The notes: generated by a model not told the origin, from the letters alone. DNA of 64,000 bases from Streptomyces sp. YS415 (GCF_023544665.1 NZ_JAMJFL010000015.1:124001-188000), one strand, 5' to 3'. Shown: positions 50,298 to 59,815, numbered from the stretch's first letter. Translations and numbers: made by a program.

Positions 50298-51224
50298 GTG
50301 AGCCAGGTCCTCGACACACCGCCCCCGACGACGGCCCCGACGACCCCTGCCGATGTCGACCTCGCGGCCCTCGCCGCCCGCCACGGCCTCTCGGTCAGCG
50401 GTGCCCGCCCCACCTTGCCCGAGTACGTCCGCCAGCTCTGGGACCGGCGACACTTCATCGCCGCGTTCTCCACGGCCAAGCTGACCGCCCAGTACAGCCA
50501 GGCCAAGCTCGGCCAGCTCTGGCAGGTGATGAACCCGCTGCTGAACGCGGCCGTCTACTTCCTGATCTTCGGTGTGCTGCTGGGCACCAAGGACGGCGTG
50601 CCGGACTACGTGCCGTTCCTGGTCACCGGCGTGTTCATCTGGACCTTCACCCAGAGCTCGATCCTCGCGGGTACCCGCGCCATCTCCGGCAACCTCGGTC
50701 TCGTGCGCGCCCTGCACTTCCCGCGGGCCGCGCTGCCGATCTCCTTCTGCCTCCAGCAGCTCCAGCAGCTGCTGTTCTCCATGGGCGCCCTGGTCGTCAT
50801 CCTGCTGGCCTTCGGCGTGCCGGTCGCCGCCTCCTGGCTGCTCGCCCTGCCGGTGCTGGTGCTCCAGTTCACCTTCAACGCCGGTGTCTCGCTGATGATG
50901 GCCCGGGTGGGTGCGAAGACCCCGGACGTCGCCCAGCTGATGCCGTTCGTGCTGCGCACCTGGATGTACACCTCGGGCGTGATGTGGAGCATCGACCACC
51001 TGCTGGCCAAGCACGGTGACTGGCCGGCCTGGGTGGGCCCGGTGCTCCAGGCCAACCCGCCCGCCGTCTACATCGACCTGATGCGCTTCGCCCTGATCGA
51101 CAGCTTCCACGGAAGCCAGCTCCCGCCGCACGTGTGGGCGCTCGCCACCGGCTGGGCCCTGCTCGCCGGAGTCGGCGGTTTCATCTACTTCTGGAAGGCT
51201 GAGGAGACGTACGGCCGTGGCTGA
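50298..51224 (+). CDS. ABC-2 type polysaccharide/teichoic acid exporter permease (Wzm/TagG-like)
   Basis: The 308-residue, six-helix permease belongs to the ABC-2 family that exports lipid-linked polysaccharides. Family features are the amphipathic N-terminal LPEYVRQLWDRRHFIAAFSTAKLTAQYSQAKLGQLWQVMNPLL and an LGLVRALHFPRAALPIS loop contacting the ATPase. The GTG at 50298 gives VSQVLDTPPP. It overlaps the ATPase gene by 8 bases. With galE, TagF-like and GT-C-like genes nearby, it probably exports a wall glycan. Confidence 0.9.
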   Translation: MSQVLDTPPPTTAPTTPADVDLAALAARHGLSVSGARPTLPEYVRQLWDRRHFIAAFSTAKLTAQYSQAKLGQLWQVMNPLLNAAVYFLIFGVLLGTKDGVPDYVPFLVTGVFIWTFTQSSILAGTRAISGNLGLVRALHFPRAALPISFCLQQLQQLLFSMGALVVILLAFGVPVAASWLLALPVLVLQFTFNAGVSLMMARVGAKTPDVAQLMPFVLRTWMYTSGVMWSIDHLLAKHGDWPAWVGPVLQANPPAVYIDLMRFALIDSFHGSQLPPHVWALATGWALLAGVGGFIYFWKAEETYGRG

Positions 51225-52071
51225 GACCCCTGCAAACCCTGAGAACCCGAGCGAACCGACCCCCACCGTCATCGCGGACCGGGTCGACATCGTCTACCGC
51301 GTCAACGGCACCGGCGCGGGCCGCGGCTCCGCCACCGCCGCCCTCAACCGCATCGTGCGGCGCAAACAGACCGAGAGGGCGTCCGGCGTGCGCACGGTGC
51401 ACGCCGTGCGGAACGTGTCCTTCGTCGCCCGCAAGGGCGAGGCCATCGGACTCATCGGCACCAACGGCTCCGGCAAGTCCACCCTGCTCAAGGCGGTCGC
51501 GGGCCTGCTGCCGGTGGAGAACGGCGCCATCTACACCGACGGCCAGCCCTCCCTGCTCGGCGTGAACGCGGCCCTGATGGGCGACCTGACCGGTGAGCGC
51601 AACGTCTTCCTCGGCGGCCTCGCCATGGGCATGTCCCGCGAGCAGATCAAGGAGCGCTACCAGGAGATCGTCGACTTCTCCGGCATCAACGAGAAGGGCG
51701 ACTTCATCACCCTGCCCATGCGCACCTACTCCTCCGGCATGGGCGCCCGGCTCCGCTTCTCCATCGCCGCCGCCAAGGACCACGACGTCCTGCTCATCGA
51801 CGAGGCCCTCGCCACCGGCGACCGCTCCTTCCAGAAGCGCTCCGAGGCCCGGATCCGCGAACTGCGCAAGCACGCGGGCACGGTGTTCCTGGTCAGCCAC
51901 AACAACAAGTCCATCCGCGACACCTGCGACCGCGTGCTGTGGCTGGAGCGCGGCGAACTGCGCATGGACGGACCCACGGAGGACGTCCTCAAGGAGTACG
52001 AGGCCTTCACCGGCGACAAGAAGCCCAAGGCCAAGCCGAAGCCGAAGCCGAAGGCCACGGTCGCCGTGTAG
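51217..52071 (+). CDS. ABC polysaccharide exporter ATPase (Wzt/TagH-like)
   Basis: The 284-residue ATPase has Walker A GTNGSGKST (about 87-95), signature YSSGMGARLRFSIA as in TagH/Wzt rather than the usual LSGGQ, Walker B VLLIDEAL and switch His in LVSHNN. An insertion before Walker A (RRKQTERASGVRTVHAVRNVSFVARKGE) is normal for the family. The C-terminal KPKAKPKPKPKA tail is low-complexity and cytosolic; there is no carbohydrate-binding extension. Eight-base overlap with the permease gene. A terminator follows at 52099. Confidence 0.92.
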   Translation: MAETPANPENPSEPTPTVIADRVDIVYRVNGTGAGRGSATAALNRIVRRKQTERASGVRTVHAVRNVSFVARKGEAIGLIGTNGSGKSTLLKAVAGLLPVENGAIYTDGQPSLLGVNAALMGDLTGERNVFLGGLAMGMSREQIKERYQEIVDFSGINEKGDFITLPMRTYSSGMGARLRFSIAAAKDHDVLLIDEALATGDRSFQKRSEARIRELRKHAGTVFLVSHNNKSIRDTCDRVLWLERGELRMDGPTEDVLKEYEAFTGDKKPKAKPKPKPKATVAV

Positions 52072-52098
52072 CTTCCGCGGCGGCACTCGAACGACGCG

Positions 52099-52136
52099 CA
52101 GGGCGCCCCGAGCCTTCTCCGGCCCGGGGCGCCCTG
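52099..52136. terminator. Hairpin between the exporter and the glutamate dehydrogenase gene
   Basis: CAGGGCGCCCCG (52099-52110) pairs with CGGGGCGCCCTG (52125-52136). Lies between convergent genes and can stop both. Confidence 0.85.
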
Positions 52137-52156
52137 TTCGTCGTACCGCCTGCTGC

Positions 52157-55100
52157 CTACGAATGCGTCCGCAGGAGCGTGCGCATCGTCCGCATGGCCA
52201 CCGACAGGTTGGCGAGGTCGAACGTCTCCGAGCCCTGGATCTCCTCCAGGGTGGTGCGCGCCCGGCCCAGGATCGCCGCGTTCTTCTCCTGCCACCGCTC
52301 GAAGCGCTGCTCAGGGGTGGAGGAGCCGTTGCCGACCGCGAGGACGTCCGAGGTCAGCGCCGCGTGGGCCGCGTAGAGGTCCTCGCGGATGGAGGCGCGG
52401 GCCATGGACTGCCAGCGGTCGTTGCGGGGCAGCTCGATGATGCGGTCCATCAGCTGGGTGATCCGCAGCCGGTCGGCGAGGTCGTAGTAGACCTCGGCGA
52501 CGTCCAGCGGCTCCTTGCCCATGCGGTCGGCCACCGAGACGATGTCGAGCGCCGGGAAGGCGGACGAGAAACCGGCCACGCGCGTGGCGAGTTCACCGGT
52601 GACACCGGCGGCGGTCAGCTCGTCGTGGATCTGCTGGTACCACTCCAGGTCCGCGCCGCGCAGCAGCTTGGGCAGCTGCTGCCACACCTGCTCGACCCGC
52701 TCACCGAAGAACTCGACGTTCTCGGAGAGCTGGATCGGCTGCGGACGGTTGTTGAGCAGCCAGCGCGTGCCGCGCTCGACCAGGCGGCGCGAGTGCAGCC
52801 GGATCCGGGTGAGCACGGCGGCCTCGACCTGGTTGTCCAGGGCTTCGACCGCGTCCCACACGGGCGCCGAGCGGAAGATCGCGCGGGCCGCGGTCTGCGC
52901 CCGGACGATCTCCTCCAGCGAGGCACCGGTCTCCTCGCGCAGCCGGTGCAGATAGGTCGTACCGCCGGTGTTGACCGTGTCGTTGACCAGCACGGTCGTG
53001 GTGATCTCCCGGCGCAGCGGGTGGCTGTCGATGTGCTCGGGGAACCGCTCGCGCACCGCGCTGGGGAAGTACGTGTCCAGCAGTCCGCGCAGATAGGGGT
53101 CGTCGGGGAGCGAGGTGTGCAGCAGCTCCTCGGCGACCGTGATCTTCGTGTACGCCATCAGCACGGCCGTCTCCGGACCGGTCAGACCGTCTCCGGCACC
53201 GAGCCGCTCACGGATCTGGCGGTCGGTGGGCAGGAACTCCAGGGCGCGGTCCAGGTGGCCCTCGCGGACCAGGTGGCGCATGTACCGGTGCTGGGCGTGC
53301 AGCATGTCCTTGGACTGGGCCAGCGCGTTGGCGATCGCCGTGTTCTGCGCGTAGTTGTTGCGCAGCACCAGCCGGCCGACCTCGTCGGTCATCTCCGCGA
53401 GCAGCTTGTTGCGCTGCTTCACGGTCATGTCGCCGTCCGTGACCAGGCTGTTGAGCAGGATCTTGAGGTTCACCTCGTGGTCGGAGGTGTCCACGCCCGC
53501 GCTGTTGTCGATGGCATCGGTGTTGATCTTGCCGCCGTTCCGGGCGAACTCGATCCGGCCGAGCTGGGTCAGACCCAGGTTGCCGCCCTCGCCGACGACC
53601 TTGACCCGCAGGTCGGCGCCGTCCACGCGGATGGCGTCGTTGGCCTTGTCGCCGACGTCGGCGTTCGACTCGGTGGACGCCTTGACGTACGTACCGATGC
53701 CGCCGTTCCACAGCAGGTCCACCGGCGCCTGGAGGATCGCCTTCATCAGGTCGGCCGGCGTCATCTTCGACACCTTGCCCTCGATGCCGAGCGCCTCGCG
53801 GACGTGCGCGTTGACCGGGATCGCCTTGGCGGTACGCGGGAAGACGCCGCCACCGGCCGAGATCAGCTCGGTGTCGTAGTCGGCCCAGCTGGAGCGCGGC
53901 AGCTCGAACAGGCGGCGGCGCTCGGCGTAGGAGGTCGCCGCGTCCGGGTTCGGGTCGATGAAGATGTGCCGGTGGTCGAAGGCGGCCACCAGCCGGATGT
54001 GCTCGCTGAGCAGCATGCCGTTGCCGAACACGTCACCGGACATGTCACCGATGCCGACGACCGTGAAGTCCTCGCTCTGGGTGTCCACGTCCAGCTCCCG
54101 GAAGTGCCGCTTGACGGACTCCCAGGCGCCGCGGGCGGTGATGCCCATGCCCTTGTGGTCGTAACCGGCCGAGCCACCGGAGGCGAAGGCGTCACCGAGC
54201 CAGAAGTTGTACTGCTCGGCGACCTCGTTGGCGATGTCGGAGAAGGTCGCGGTGCCCTTGTCGGCGGCGACCACCAGGTAGGTGTCGTTGTCGTCGTGGC
54301 GCACCACGTCGGCGGGCGGCACGACCTCGCCGGCCACCATGTTGTCGGTGATGTCGAGCAGCGCCGAGATGAACGTCTTGTAGCTGGCGATGCCCTCGGC
54401 CAGCCACGCGTCCCGGTCCACCGACGGGTCCGGCAGCTGCTTGGCGACGAACCCGCCCTTCGCGCCGACCGGCACGATGACGGTGTTCTTCACCATCTGC
54501 GCCTTCACCAGGCCGAGGATCTCGGTCCGGAAGTCCTCCCGCCGGTCCGACCAGCGCAGACCGCCGCGCGCGACCTTGCCGAAGCGCAGGTGCACGCCCT
54601 CGACCCGGGGCGAGTACACCCAGATCTCGTACGCCGGACGCGGCGCCGGCAGGTCCGGGATGGCCTGCGGGTCGAACTTCATGGAGACGTAGTCGTGCGG
54701 GCGGCCGCCGGCGGCCTCCTGGAAGAAGTTGGTGCGCAGCGTCGCCTTGATGACCGTGAGGAAGGACCGCAGGATGCGGTCCTCGTCCAGGCTCGCCACC
54801 TGGTCGAGGGCCGCGTCGAGCTCTTCCAGCAGGGCGTCCACGATCTCGTGTCCGGCGCGCTGGCGGTCCGGGGACATCCGCGCCTCGAACAGGGAGACCA
54901 GCAGCCGGGTGGTGTGGACGTTGTTGCGGAGGGTGTCCTCCATGTAGTCCTGGCTGAAGGTGGACCCCGCCTGGCGCAGGTACTTGGCGTACGCGCGCAG
55001 CACCATCGCCTGCCGCCAGGTCAGCCCGGCGCTCAGCACGAGGGCGTTGAAACCGTCGTTCTCGGCCTGTCCGGTCCAGGTGGCGGCGAAGGCCTCCTGG

Positions 55101-57091
55101 ACCCGCTCCCGGGCGTCGTCGCCGAGGTAGTCGGTGCCGCCGCCCGCGAACTTCGGCATGCGCAGGCCGAAGTCGTAGATCCAGGCGACCGAGCGGTCCG
55201 AGGAGCGCAGCTCGTAGGGGCGTTCGTCGACGACCTCGACGCCGAGCCGGCTGAGCACCGGCAGAACGGCGGACAGGGAGATGGCCGCGCCCTTGCGGTA
55301 GATCTTGAAGCGGCGCTCCTCGGGGGCGGCGCCGACCGGCTCGTAGAGGCTGAGCTCGAAGTTCTTCTGGTCGCCGAGCTCTTCGAGGTTGACGAGGTCG
55401 GCGACCGCGGCACGGGGGGTGTGGTCGGCCTTGTAGCCCTCGGGGAAGGCGTTGCCGTAGCGGCGCAGCAGCTCCGCGGCCCGCTCCTCGCCGAGTTCGG
55501 CGGTGAGCGCCTCGGCGAAGCCGTCGGCCCAGGAGCGCGCGGCCTCGACCAGACGGGCCTCGATGCGCTCCTTGTCGGCGTCGCTGAGCTGCGCCAACTC
55601 GGTGCCCTGCGGGACCCGGACCACGAAGTGCAGCCGGGACAGGATCGACTCGGTGTTCCAGGCGGTGAAGTCGACGCTGGTGCCGCCGAGTTCCTCCTTC
55701 AGGATGTCGATGATCCGCAGCCGGACGCCGGTGGTGTAGCGGTCGCGGGGCAGGTAGACGAGGGCGGAGTAGTAGCGGCCGTACTCGTCCTGGCGCAGGT
55801 AGAGGCGCAGGCGCCGCCGCTCCTGGAGGTACAGGACGCTGGTGACGATCGACTGCAGCTCGGCGACGGGCGTCTGGAAGAGCTCGTCGCGCGGGTAGGT
55901 CTCCAGGATCTGGAGCAGGTCGCGTCCGTCGTGGCTGTTGGGCGAGAACCCGGCGCGCTTGAGCACGTCGGCGACCTTGCGGCGGATGACGGGGACGCGG
56001 CGCACGGACTCCGTGTAGGCGGCGGAGGAGAACAGTCCGAGGAAGCGGCGCTCGCCGACGACATTGCCCTCGGCGTCGAACTTCTTGACGCCGATGTAGT
56101 CCAGGTACGACGGCCGGTGGACGGTGGCGCGGCTGTTGGCCTTGGTGAGCACCAGCAGCTTGTGCTCGCGGGCCTTGGCGCGGGCGTCGGCGGGCAGCCG
56201 CTCGAAGGAGGGGCTGACCGGGTGGGCCTCCTCACCGGCGTGGTGCGGGTCGGAGCGCAGGATGCCCAGGCCGGTGCCGGGGACGGCGGCGAGCGAGTCG
56301 TCGGCGCGCAGTTCGTACTCGCGGTAGCCGAGGAAGGTGAAGTGATCGGCGGCGAGCCACTGGAGCAGCTCGCGGGCCTCCTCGACCTCCGGTCCGGGCA
56401 GATCGCCGGGGACGTGCTCCTCGCCCAGGCTCTCGGAGAGCCGGATCGAGGCGTCCCGCATCTTCTCCCAGTCCTCCACGGCCTCGCGGACGTCGGACAG
56501 GACGCGCAGCAGGTCGGCGGTGATCTGCTTCAGGTCGGCGCGGTCGGTCTCGCGGTCGATCTCGACGTGGATCCAGGACTCGGTGTGCGCGTCGTGCGGG
56601 CGCTCGCCGGGGGCCGGCGGAACGGTGAGCACTTCGACGAGCTTGCCGGTGACATCGCGGCGGACCACGACCTGGGGGTGGATGACGACGTGGATGCCCC
56701 GTCCCTGACGGGTCAGTTCATTGGTGACGGAGTCGACGAGGAAGGGCATGTCGTCGGTGACGACCTCGACCACGGAGTGGCTGCATGTCCATCCGTTCTC
56801 TTCCACCGTCGGGGTGTGGACCCGCACATTGGCCGTACCCTGCGGTCGGGTCTCGGCCAGCCGGTAGTGCGAAAAGGCGGCTCCGAAGACATCGACCGGG
56901 TCGCGGTCGGTGAGGTCCTCCGGGGCCGTGTGCAGGTAGTAACGCTGGAGGAACGAGAGCACGGTGTCCCGGTCCGGGGTGGCCTCGCCCGTGGTCCCAG
57001 TCGGTAGGTGCCCCCCGGCCGGGCTGTTCTCAGCTACCCGGGCGGCCCTCTCGAGCAGCTCGGCCTTTGCTTCGTCCAGCTTGGTCTGCAT
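52157..57091 (-). CDS. gdhA: NAD-dependent glutamate dehydrogenase, 180-kDa class
   Basis: This large catabolic enzyme oxidises glutamate to 2-oxoglutarate and ammonium with NAD. The 1644 residues agree with the GDH_180 class first known from Streptomyces clavuligerus. The N-terminal half carries ACT-like regulatory parts. The catalytic core holds the Lys in PVGAKGGFVAKQLPDP (about 875-890) and the Rossmann-type segment VVGIGDMSGDVFGNGMLLSEHIRLVAAFDHRHIFIDPNPD. A long C-terminal helical region follows. The ATG at 57091 has GAGGAC upstream. It is monocistronic by its surroundings. A smaller NADP enzyme for assimilation is expected elsewhere. Confidence 0.95.
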   Translation of the reverse strand: MQTKLDEAKAELLERAARVAENSPAGGHLPTGTTGEATPDRDTVLSFLQRYYLHTAPEDLTDRDPVDVFGAAFSHYRLAETRPQGTANVRVHTPTVEENGWTCSHSVVEVVTDDMPFLVDSVTNELTRQGRGIHVVIHPQVVVRRDVTGKLVEVLTVPPAPGERPHDAHTESWIHVEIDRETDRADLKQITADLLRVLSDVREAVEDWEKMRDASIRLSESLGEEHVPGDLPGPEVEEARELLQWLAADHFTFLGYREYELRADDSLAAVPGTGLGILRSDPHHAGEEAHPVSPSFERLPADARAKAREHKLLVLTKANSRATVHRPSYLDYIGVKKFDAEGNVVGERRFLGLFSSAAYTESVRRVPVIRRKVADVLKRAGFSPNSHDGRDLLQILETYPRDELFQTPVAELQSIVTSVLYLQERRRLRLYLRQDEYGRYYSALVYLPRDRYTTGVRLRIIDILKEELGGTSVDFTAWNTESILSRLHFVVRVPQGTELAQLSDADKERIEARLVEAARSWADGFAEALTAELGEERAAELLRRYGNAFPEGYKADHTPRAAVADLVNLEELGDQKNFELSLYEPVGAAPEERRFKIYRKGAAISLSAVLPVLSRLGVEVVDERPYELRSSDRSVAWIYDFGLRMPKFAGGGTDYLGDDARERVQEAFAATWTGQAENDGFNALVLSAGLTWRQAMVLRAYAKYLRQAGSTFSQDYMEDTLRNNVHTTRLLVSLFEARMSPDRQRAGHEIVDALLEELDAALDQVASLDEDRILRSFLTVIKATLRTNFFQEAAGGRPHDYVSMKFDPQAIPDLPAPRPAYEIWVYSPRVEGVHLRFGKVARGGLRWSDRREDFRTEILGLVKAQMVKNTVIVPVGAKGGFVAKQLPDPSVDRDAWLAEGIASYKTFISALLDITDNMVAGEVVPPADVVRHDDNDTYLVVAADKGTATFSDIANEVAEQYNFWLGDAFASGGSAGYDHKGMGITARGAWESVKRHFRELDVDTQSEDFTVVGIGDMSGDVFGNGMLLSEHIRLVAAFDHRHIFIDPNPDAATSYAERRRLFELPRSSWADYDTELISAGGGVFPRTAKAIPVNAHVREALGIEGKVSKMTPADLMKAILQAPVDLLWNGGIGTYVKASTESNADVGDKANDAIRVDGADLRVKVVGEGGNLGLTQLGRIEFARNGGKINTDAIDNSAGVDTSDHEVNLKILLNSLVTDGDMTVKQRNKLLAEMTDEVGRLVLRNNYAQNTAIANALAQSKDMLHAQHRYMRHLVREGHLDRALEFLPTDRQIRERLGAGDGLTGPETAVLMAYTKITVAEELLHTSLPDDPYLRGLLDTYFPSAVRERFPEHIDSHPLRREITTTVLVNDTVNTGGTTYLHRLREETGASLEEIVRAQTAARAIFRSAPVWDAVEALDNQVEAAVLTRIRLHSRRLVERGTRWLLNNRPQPIQLSENVEFFGERVEQVWQQLPKLLRGADLEWYQQIHDELTAAGVTGELATRVAGFSSAFPALDIVSVADRMGKEPLDVAEVYYDLADRLRITQLMDRIIELPRNDRWQSMARASIREDLYAAHAALTSDVLAVGNGSSTPEQRFERWQEKNAAILGRARTTLEEIQGSETFDLANLSVAMRTMRTLLRTHS

Positions 57092-57581
57092 TGTCCTCTG
57101 GCTCCTGTCGCGCGCCGTTGCGTGACGTAGAAGGAAGTACGGTCTCGTGCCCTCCGGCGTAACGTCGCGACGCGGGGTGTCCGGTCTGCTTCGACGCTAT
57201 GCCGCGAGGTGAGATGAGCGGGGGGATATCAGCCAAAATCGGCACGGCCGTCGGGTGTGACACTGCTCTCCGCAGTGCCCTAACCGAGGGGTTGCGCGCC
57301 GTCGTCCGCCCGCGAGGATCAGCGATCGCCGCCCGGCCACGGATGTCATCCGTGCTCACCGGGCGCAGGGCAGGGGCGGCTTTGCCCCCGCGAGCTATCG
57401 CGCTGATCACGCCACCAGGCTATCGCTGATTACCGGGGACCCGTCATGAGCCGTATGTGTACAAAACCGGGGGTGGAAGTTTGACGTTATGCACAGTGCG
57501 GGCGCCCGCCGGTTCGGCGCGGGGCCCTCGGGACGCCGGTCTCCTCCCGGGCCCGGCCTGACCCCGGCGTCGCGCCCCGGC
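57092..57581. other. Intergenic region upstream of gdhA
   Basis: The 490-bp gap holds the gdhA promoter side and the 3' flank of the HAD gene. I see one short inverted repeat, CACTGC-n5-GCAGTG (57261-57277), and no supported gene. A 76-codon frame at 57199-57429 has no ribosome site and no recognisable similarity. Confidence 0.6.
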
Positions 57582-58247
57582 TCACGACGCCAGCCGCTCC
57601 GCCTCGGCGACGGCCTCGTCCAGCGTGTCCACGACCGGTACGCCGACCCCCTCCAGGCTGGCCCGGCTGTGCGACCCGCCGGTGTACAGCACGGCCCGCG
57701 CCCCCACGTGCAGGGCCGCCACGGCGTCGTCTGCCGCGTCCCCGATCACCACGGTCCGCGCCGGGTCCACCCCGGCCAGCGCCCCCAGATGCCGCACCAT
57801 GTGCTCGGCCTTGCTCCCGCCGGAAGGCCCGGTGCGTCCGTCCACCCGTATGAAGTACGCGTCGATCCCGAAGCCCCGCACCAGCGGCAGCAGGTCGTCG
57901 TGCCCGTACATGCTGAGAATCGACTGGCTGCGCCCGCCGGCCCCCCAGCCGGCGAGCAGCTCGGTGACCCCCGGGGTCAGCCCGCACCCCACCCGGTGCT
58001 CGGTGTAGTACCGGTGGAAGGTCGCGTCCATGACCTCCCACTCGGTGTCGGTCGGCAGCCTTCCGAGCAACCGCTCGTAGAACTTCGGCACCGGTACGCA
58101 GTACAGCGACCGGTACTGCTCGATCGTGATCGGCTCGAGTCCCAGCTCGGCGAAGGCCGCGTTCGTGGCCCCGATGATCGCGTCGTTGTCATGGAACAGC
58201 GTCCCGTTCCAGTCCCAGACGATGTGCGCCCCTGTTCGCATCCCCAT
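57582..58247 (-). CDS. HAD-superfamily phosphatase-like hydrolase
   Basis: The 221-residue protein has HAD motif I in VWDWNGTLFHD (Asp12; the usual DxDGT appears as DWNGT), motif III Lys in SKAEHMVRH and motif IV VVIGDAADDAVAA. Motif II is likely SILSMYGHDD. It is probably a small phosphatase such as a phosphoglycolate phosphatase relative. The ATG at 58247 (MGMRTGAHIVW) is chosen over 58277 because it leaves the shortest N-terminus before motif I. The substrate is not predictable. Co-directional with the DUF6912 gene. Confidence 0.85.
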   Translation of the reverse strand: MGMRTGAHIVWDWNGTLFHDNDAIIGATNAAFAELGLEPITIEQYRSLYCVPVPKFYERLLGRLPTDTEWEVMDATFHRYYTEHRVGCGLTPGVTELLAGWGAGGRSQSILSMYGHDDLLPLVRGFGIDAYFIRVDGRTGPSGGSKAEHMVRHLGALAGVDPARTVVIGDAADDAVAALHVGARAVLYTGGSHSRASLEGVGVPVVDTLDEAVAEAERLAS

Positions 58248-58328
58248 GCCCAAAAACGTACCCGCCCGCACTGACAATCAAGAGAACCGCTGGTCAAGTC
58301 GGGGTGAGCCGCAGACCGCGGACCTCCG

Positions 58329-58844
58329 CTATCCCGCGAGCCCCACCAGATTCGGGATCTCCTGCGTCGCGAACCACAGCAGCTCGTGGTCCTCGGCCCC
58401 GTCCACGGTGAACTGGGCGTCGTCGTCCCCGCCGTCCGCCGCCGCCAGCGCCTGCGCCGCGGCGGCCACATCCGCCTCCGCGTCACCGGCGTCGACGTGC
58501 ACGGAGGCCGCCTTCGCCAGCGGCACCGCCTGCGCGACCCGCACCTCGCCGAGCGCCGAAGGGTCGAGGCCCCGGTCGGGGTCGGCCGTCGCCGCGCCGT
58601 CGGGCACGTCGACCGCGACCACCACGCGTCGCCGCGTCGCCTTGGAGTCCGCCGCCAGCAGCCGCAGCGAGGCGAGCGCGGCCCGGTTCAGCGCCGCGTA
58701 CTCCAACTCCTCGATGTCGTCCGAGAGGTACCACTCGCGCAGCGCGGGCGTGACGGCGTAGGCGAGCAGCGGCCCGCCCGCCAGTTCGCCCGTCTTGTAC
58801 GCCTCGGCGAGACCGGGAAGGGTCAGGGGGACGTAGACGCGCAT
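58329..58844 (-). CDS. Conserved actinobacterial protein (DUF6912-like)
   Basis: A 171-residue acidic protein, MRVYVPLTLPGLAEAYKTGELAGGPLLAYAVTPALREWYLSDDIEELEYAALNRAALASL..., with no membrane segment or signal. The pattern matches conserved actinobacterial proteins of the DUF6912 type that lie beside HAD genes. Function unknown. The ATG at 58844 is used because the upstream extension (to 59441) is a codon shadow and shows no such similarity. It is 81 bp from the HAD start and probably co-transcribed. Confidence 0.78.
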   Translation of the reverse strand: MRVYVPLTLPGLAEAYKTGELAGGPLLAYAVTPALREWYLSDDIEELEYAALNRAALASLRLLAADSKATRRRVVVAVDVPDGAATADPDRGLDPSALGEVRVAQAVPLAKAASVHVDAGDAEADVAAAAQALAAADGGDDDAQFTVDGAEDHELLWFATQEIPNLVGLAG

Positions 58845-59172
58845 GGCTGGCCGCTTTCGGGTCGGAGGCTTCCGCAACAGTCCCGGGGAGGGCGTTCCCG
58901 CACCTCCCGAAGGGCCTTCAGGATACGTGCGGCCGTCCCCTTTCGAGCCCCTGCCCGCCCCTCCGGGGCCGTCCACCCCCGTCCGGGGACTCACCCGGCC
59001 CGCCCCCGCGCCCATGGGCCCGGCCACCCCCGGGGTCATCCGGATAGGTGAACATTCCGGGCCCCCCGACGCGCGCCCACCGCCGCTTGCTGCCCCGCGC
59101 GGCAGCCCGTACAAGATCCCCAACCACAAAGTTACCGCTCGGTAATTCCGGGCCGACCCGACGGGGGCACCC
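58845..59172. promoter_or_regulatory. Divergent region with 14-bp palindrome (TetR-type operator candidate)
   Basis: TTACCG-CT-CGGTAA (59132-59145) is an inverted repeat in a locally AT-richer spot, 28 bp before the Rv3235-like start. TetR-family regulators commonly use such sites. The rest of the 328-bp gap is Pro/Gly-type GC-rich DNA with no gene that I trust. Confidence 0.45.
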
Positions 59173-59709
59173 ATGAACAAGGTCATGACGCGGGCGAGGA
59201 ACCACCCCGGCGCCCGCCCGCCGGTCCGCCGCGACTCCCGCCGCCCCGGCGGCACCCCGGTCCACCGGACCCCGGCCGGCGGGCGCGGCACCGAGCAGGC
59301 GGTCCACGTCGTACCGCCCCAGACTCCGCGCCGTCCCGTCGCCCCGGCCGTCCCCCAGCCCCGCCCCACCGATGTCTTCGCCGACCGGCTGCTCGCCGTC
59401 CTGAGCGGACAGCGCCCGGTCCACTGCATGCTCCGCCACACCGCCGGCCGCGCCTACGACGATCTGGCCTGGCTCGCCGAGTTCGGCCCCCTGCGCACCT
59501 CCCGCGGCACGCCCGGCAGCCGCCCGGTGATCCGGGACATCGGCTACTACGTGCCCTCCCCGGGTGCCATCGAGGCCTTCGCCCGCATCGGCGCCGGCGA
59601 CCGCCTGCGCGCCATGGCCTTCCGCCTGGAACAGGGCCGCGACCTGCGCTGGCGCTGCACGGCGGTGGAGCTGGGCGGCCCTGCCCGACCCCACAGGGAC
59701 GACGACTGA
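59173..59709 (+). CDS. Rv3235-like conserved actinobacterial protein
   Basis: The 178-residue protein has a basic, disordered N-terminus (MNKVMTRARNHPGARPPVRRDSRRPGG) and a C-terminal domain with RPTDVFADRLLAVLSGQRPVHCMLRHTAGRAYDDLAWLAEFGP...SPGAIEAFARIGAGDRLRAMAFRLEQGRDLRWRCTAVELG. That pattern is characteristic of the Rv3235 family, which lies near secA in mycobacteria too. Function is unknown. The ATG at 59173 follows GGGGGC. A 67-bp piece of its 3' coding region is repeated downstream (59749-59815). Confidence 0.82.
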   Translation: MNKVMTRARNHPGARPPVRRDSRRPGGTPVHRTPAGGRGTEQAVHVVPPQTPRRPVAPAVPQPRPTDVFADRLLAVLSGQRPVHCMLRHTAGRAYDDLAWLAEFGPLRTSRGTPGSRPVIRDIGYYVPSPGAIEAFARIGAGDRLRAMAFRLEQGRDLRWRCTAVELGGPARPHRDDD

Positions 59710-59748
59710 GACCACCGTCCCAGGGCTCAAGGGACCGGCGGGACCCGT

Positions 59749-59815
59749 GAGGCCTTCGCCCGCATCGGCGTCGGTGACCGCCCGCGCGCCATGGCCTTCC
59801 GCCCGGAACAGGGCC
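59749..59815 (+). pseudogene. Duplicated fragment of the Rv3235-like gene
   Basis: The sequence starting GAGGCCTTCGCCCGCATCGG repeats 59572-59638 with 63 of 67 bases identical by eye; the four differences are C/T changes. It has no start, no domain, and no gene around it, so it is a partial tandem duplication remnant between the Rv3235-like gene and secA. Confidence 0.75.

Noticed and set aside
51593..57007. 1804-codon plus-strand open frame opposite glutamate dehydrogenase
   Set aside because: Antisense shadow. The minus strand encodes a full-length recognisable GDH and the plus translation is Val/Asp/Gly repeats.
57199..57429. 76-codon frame in the gdhA upstream gap
   Set aside because: No ribosome site and no recognisable similarity; base composition by codon position does not stand out.
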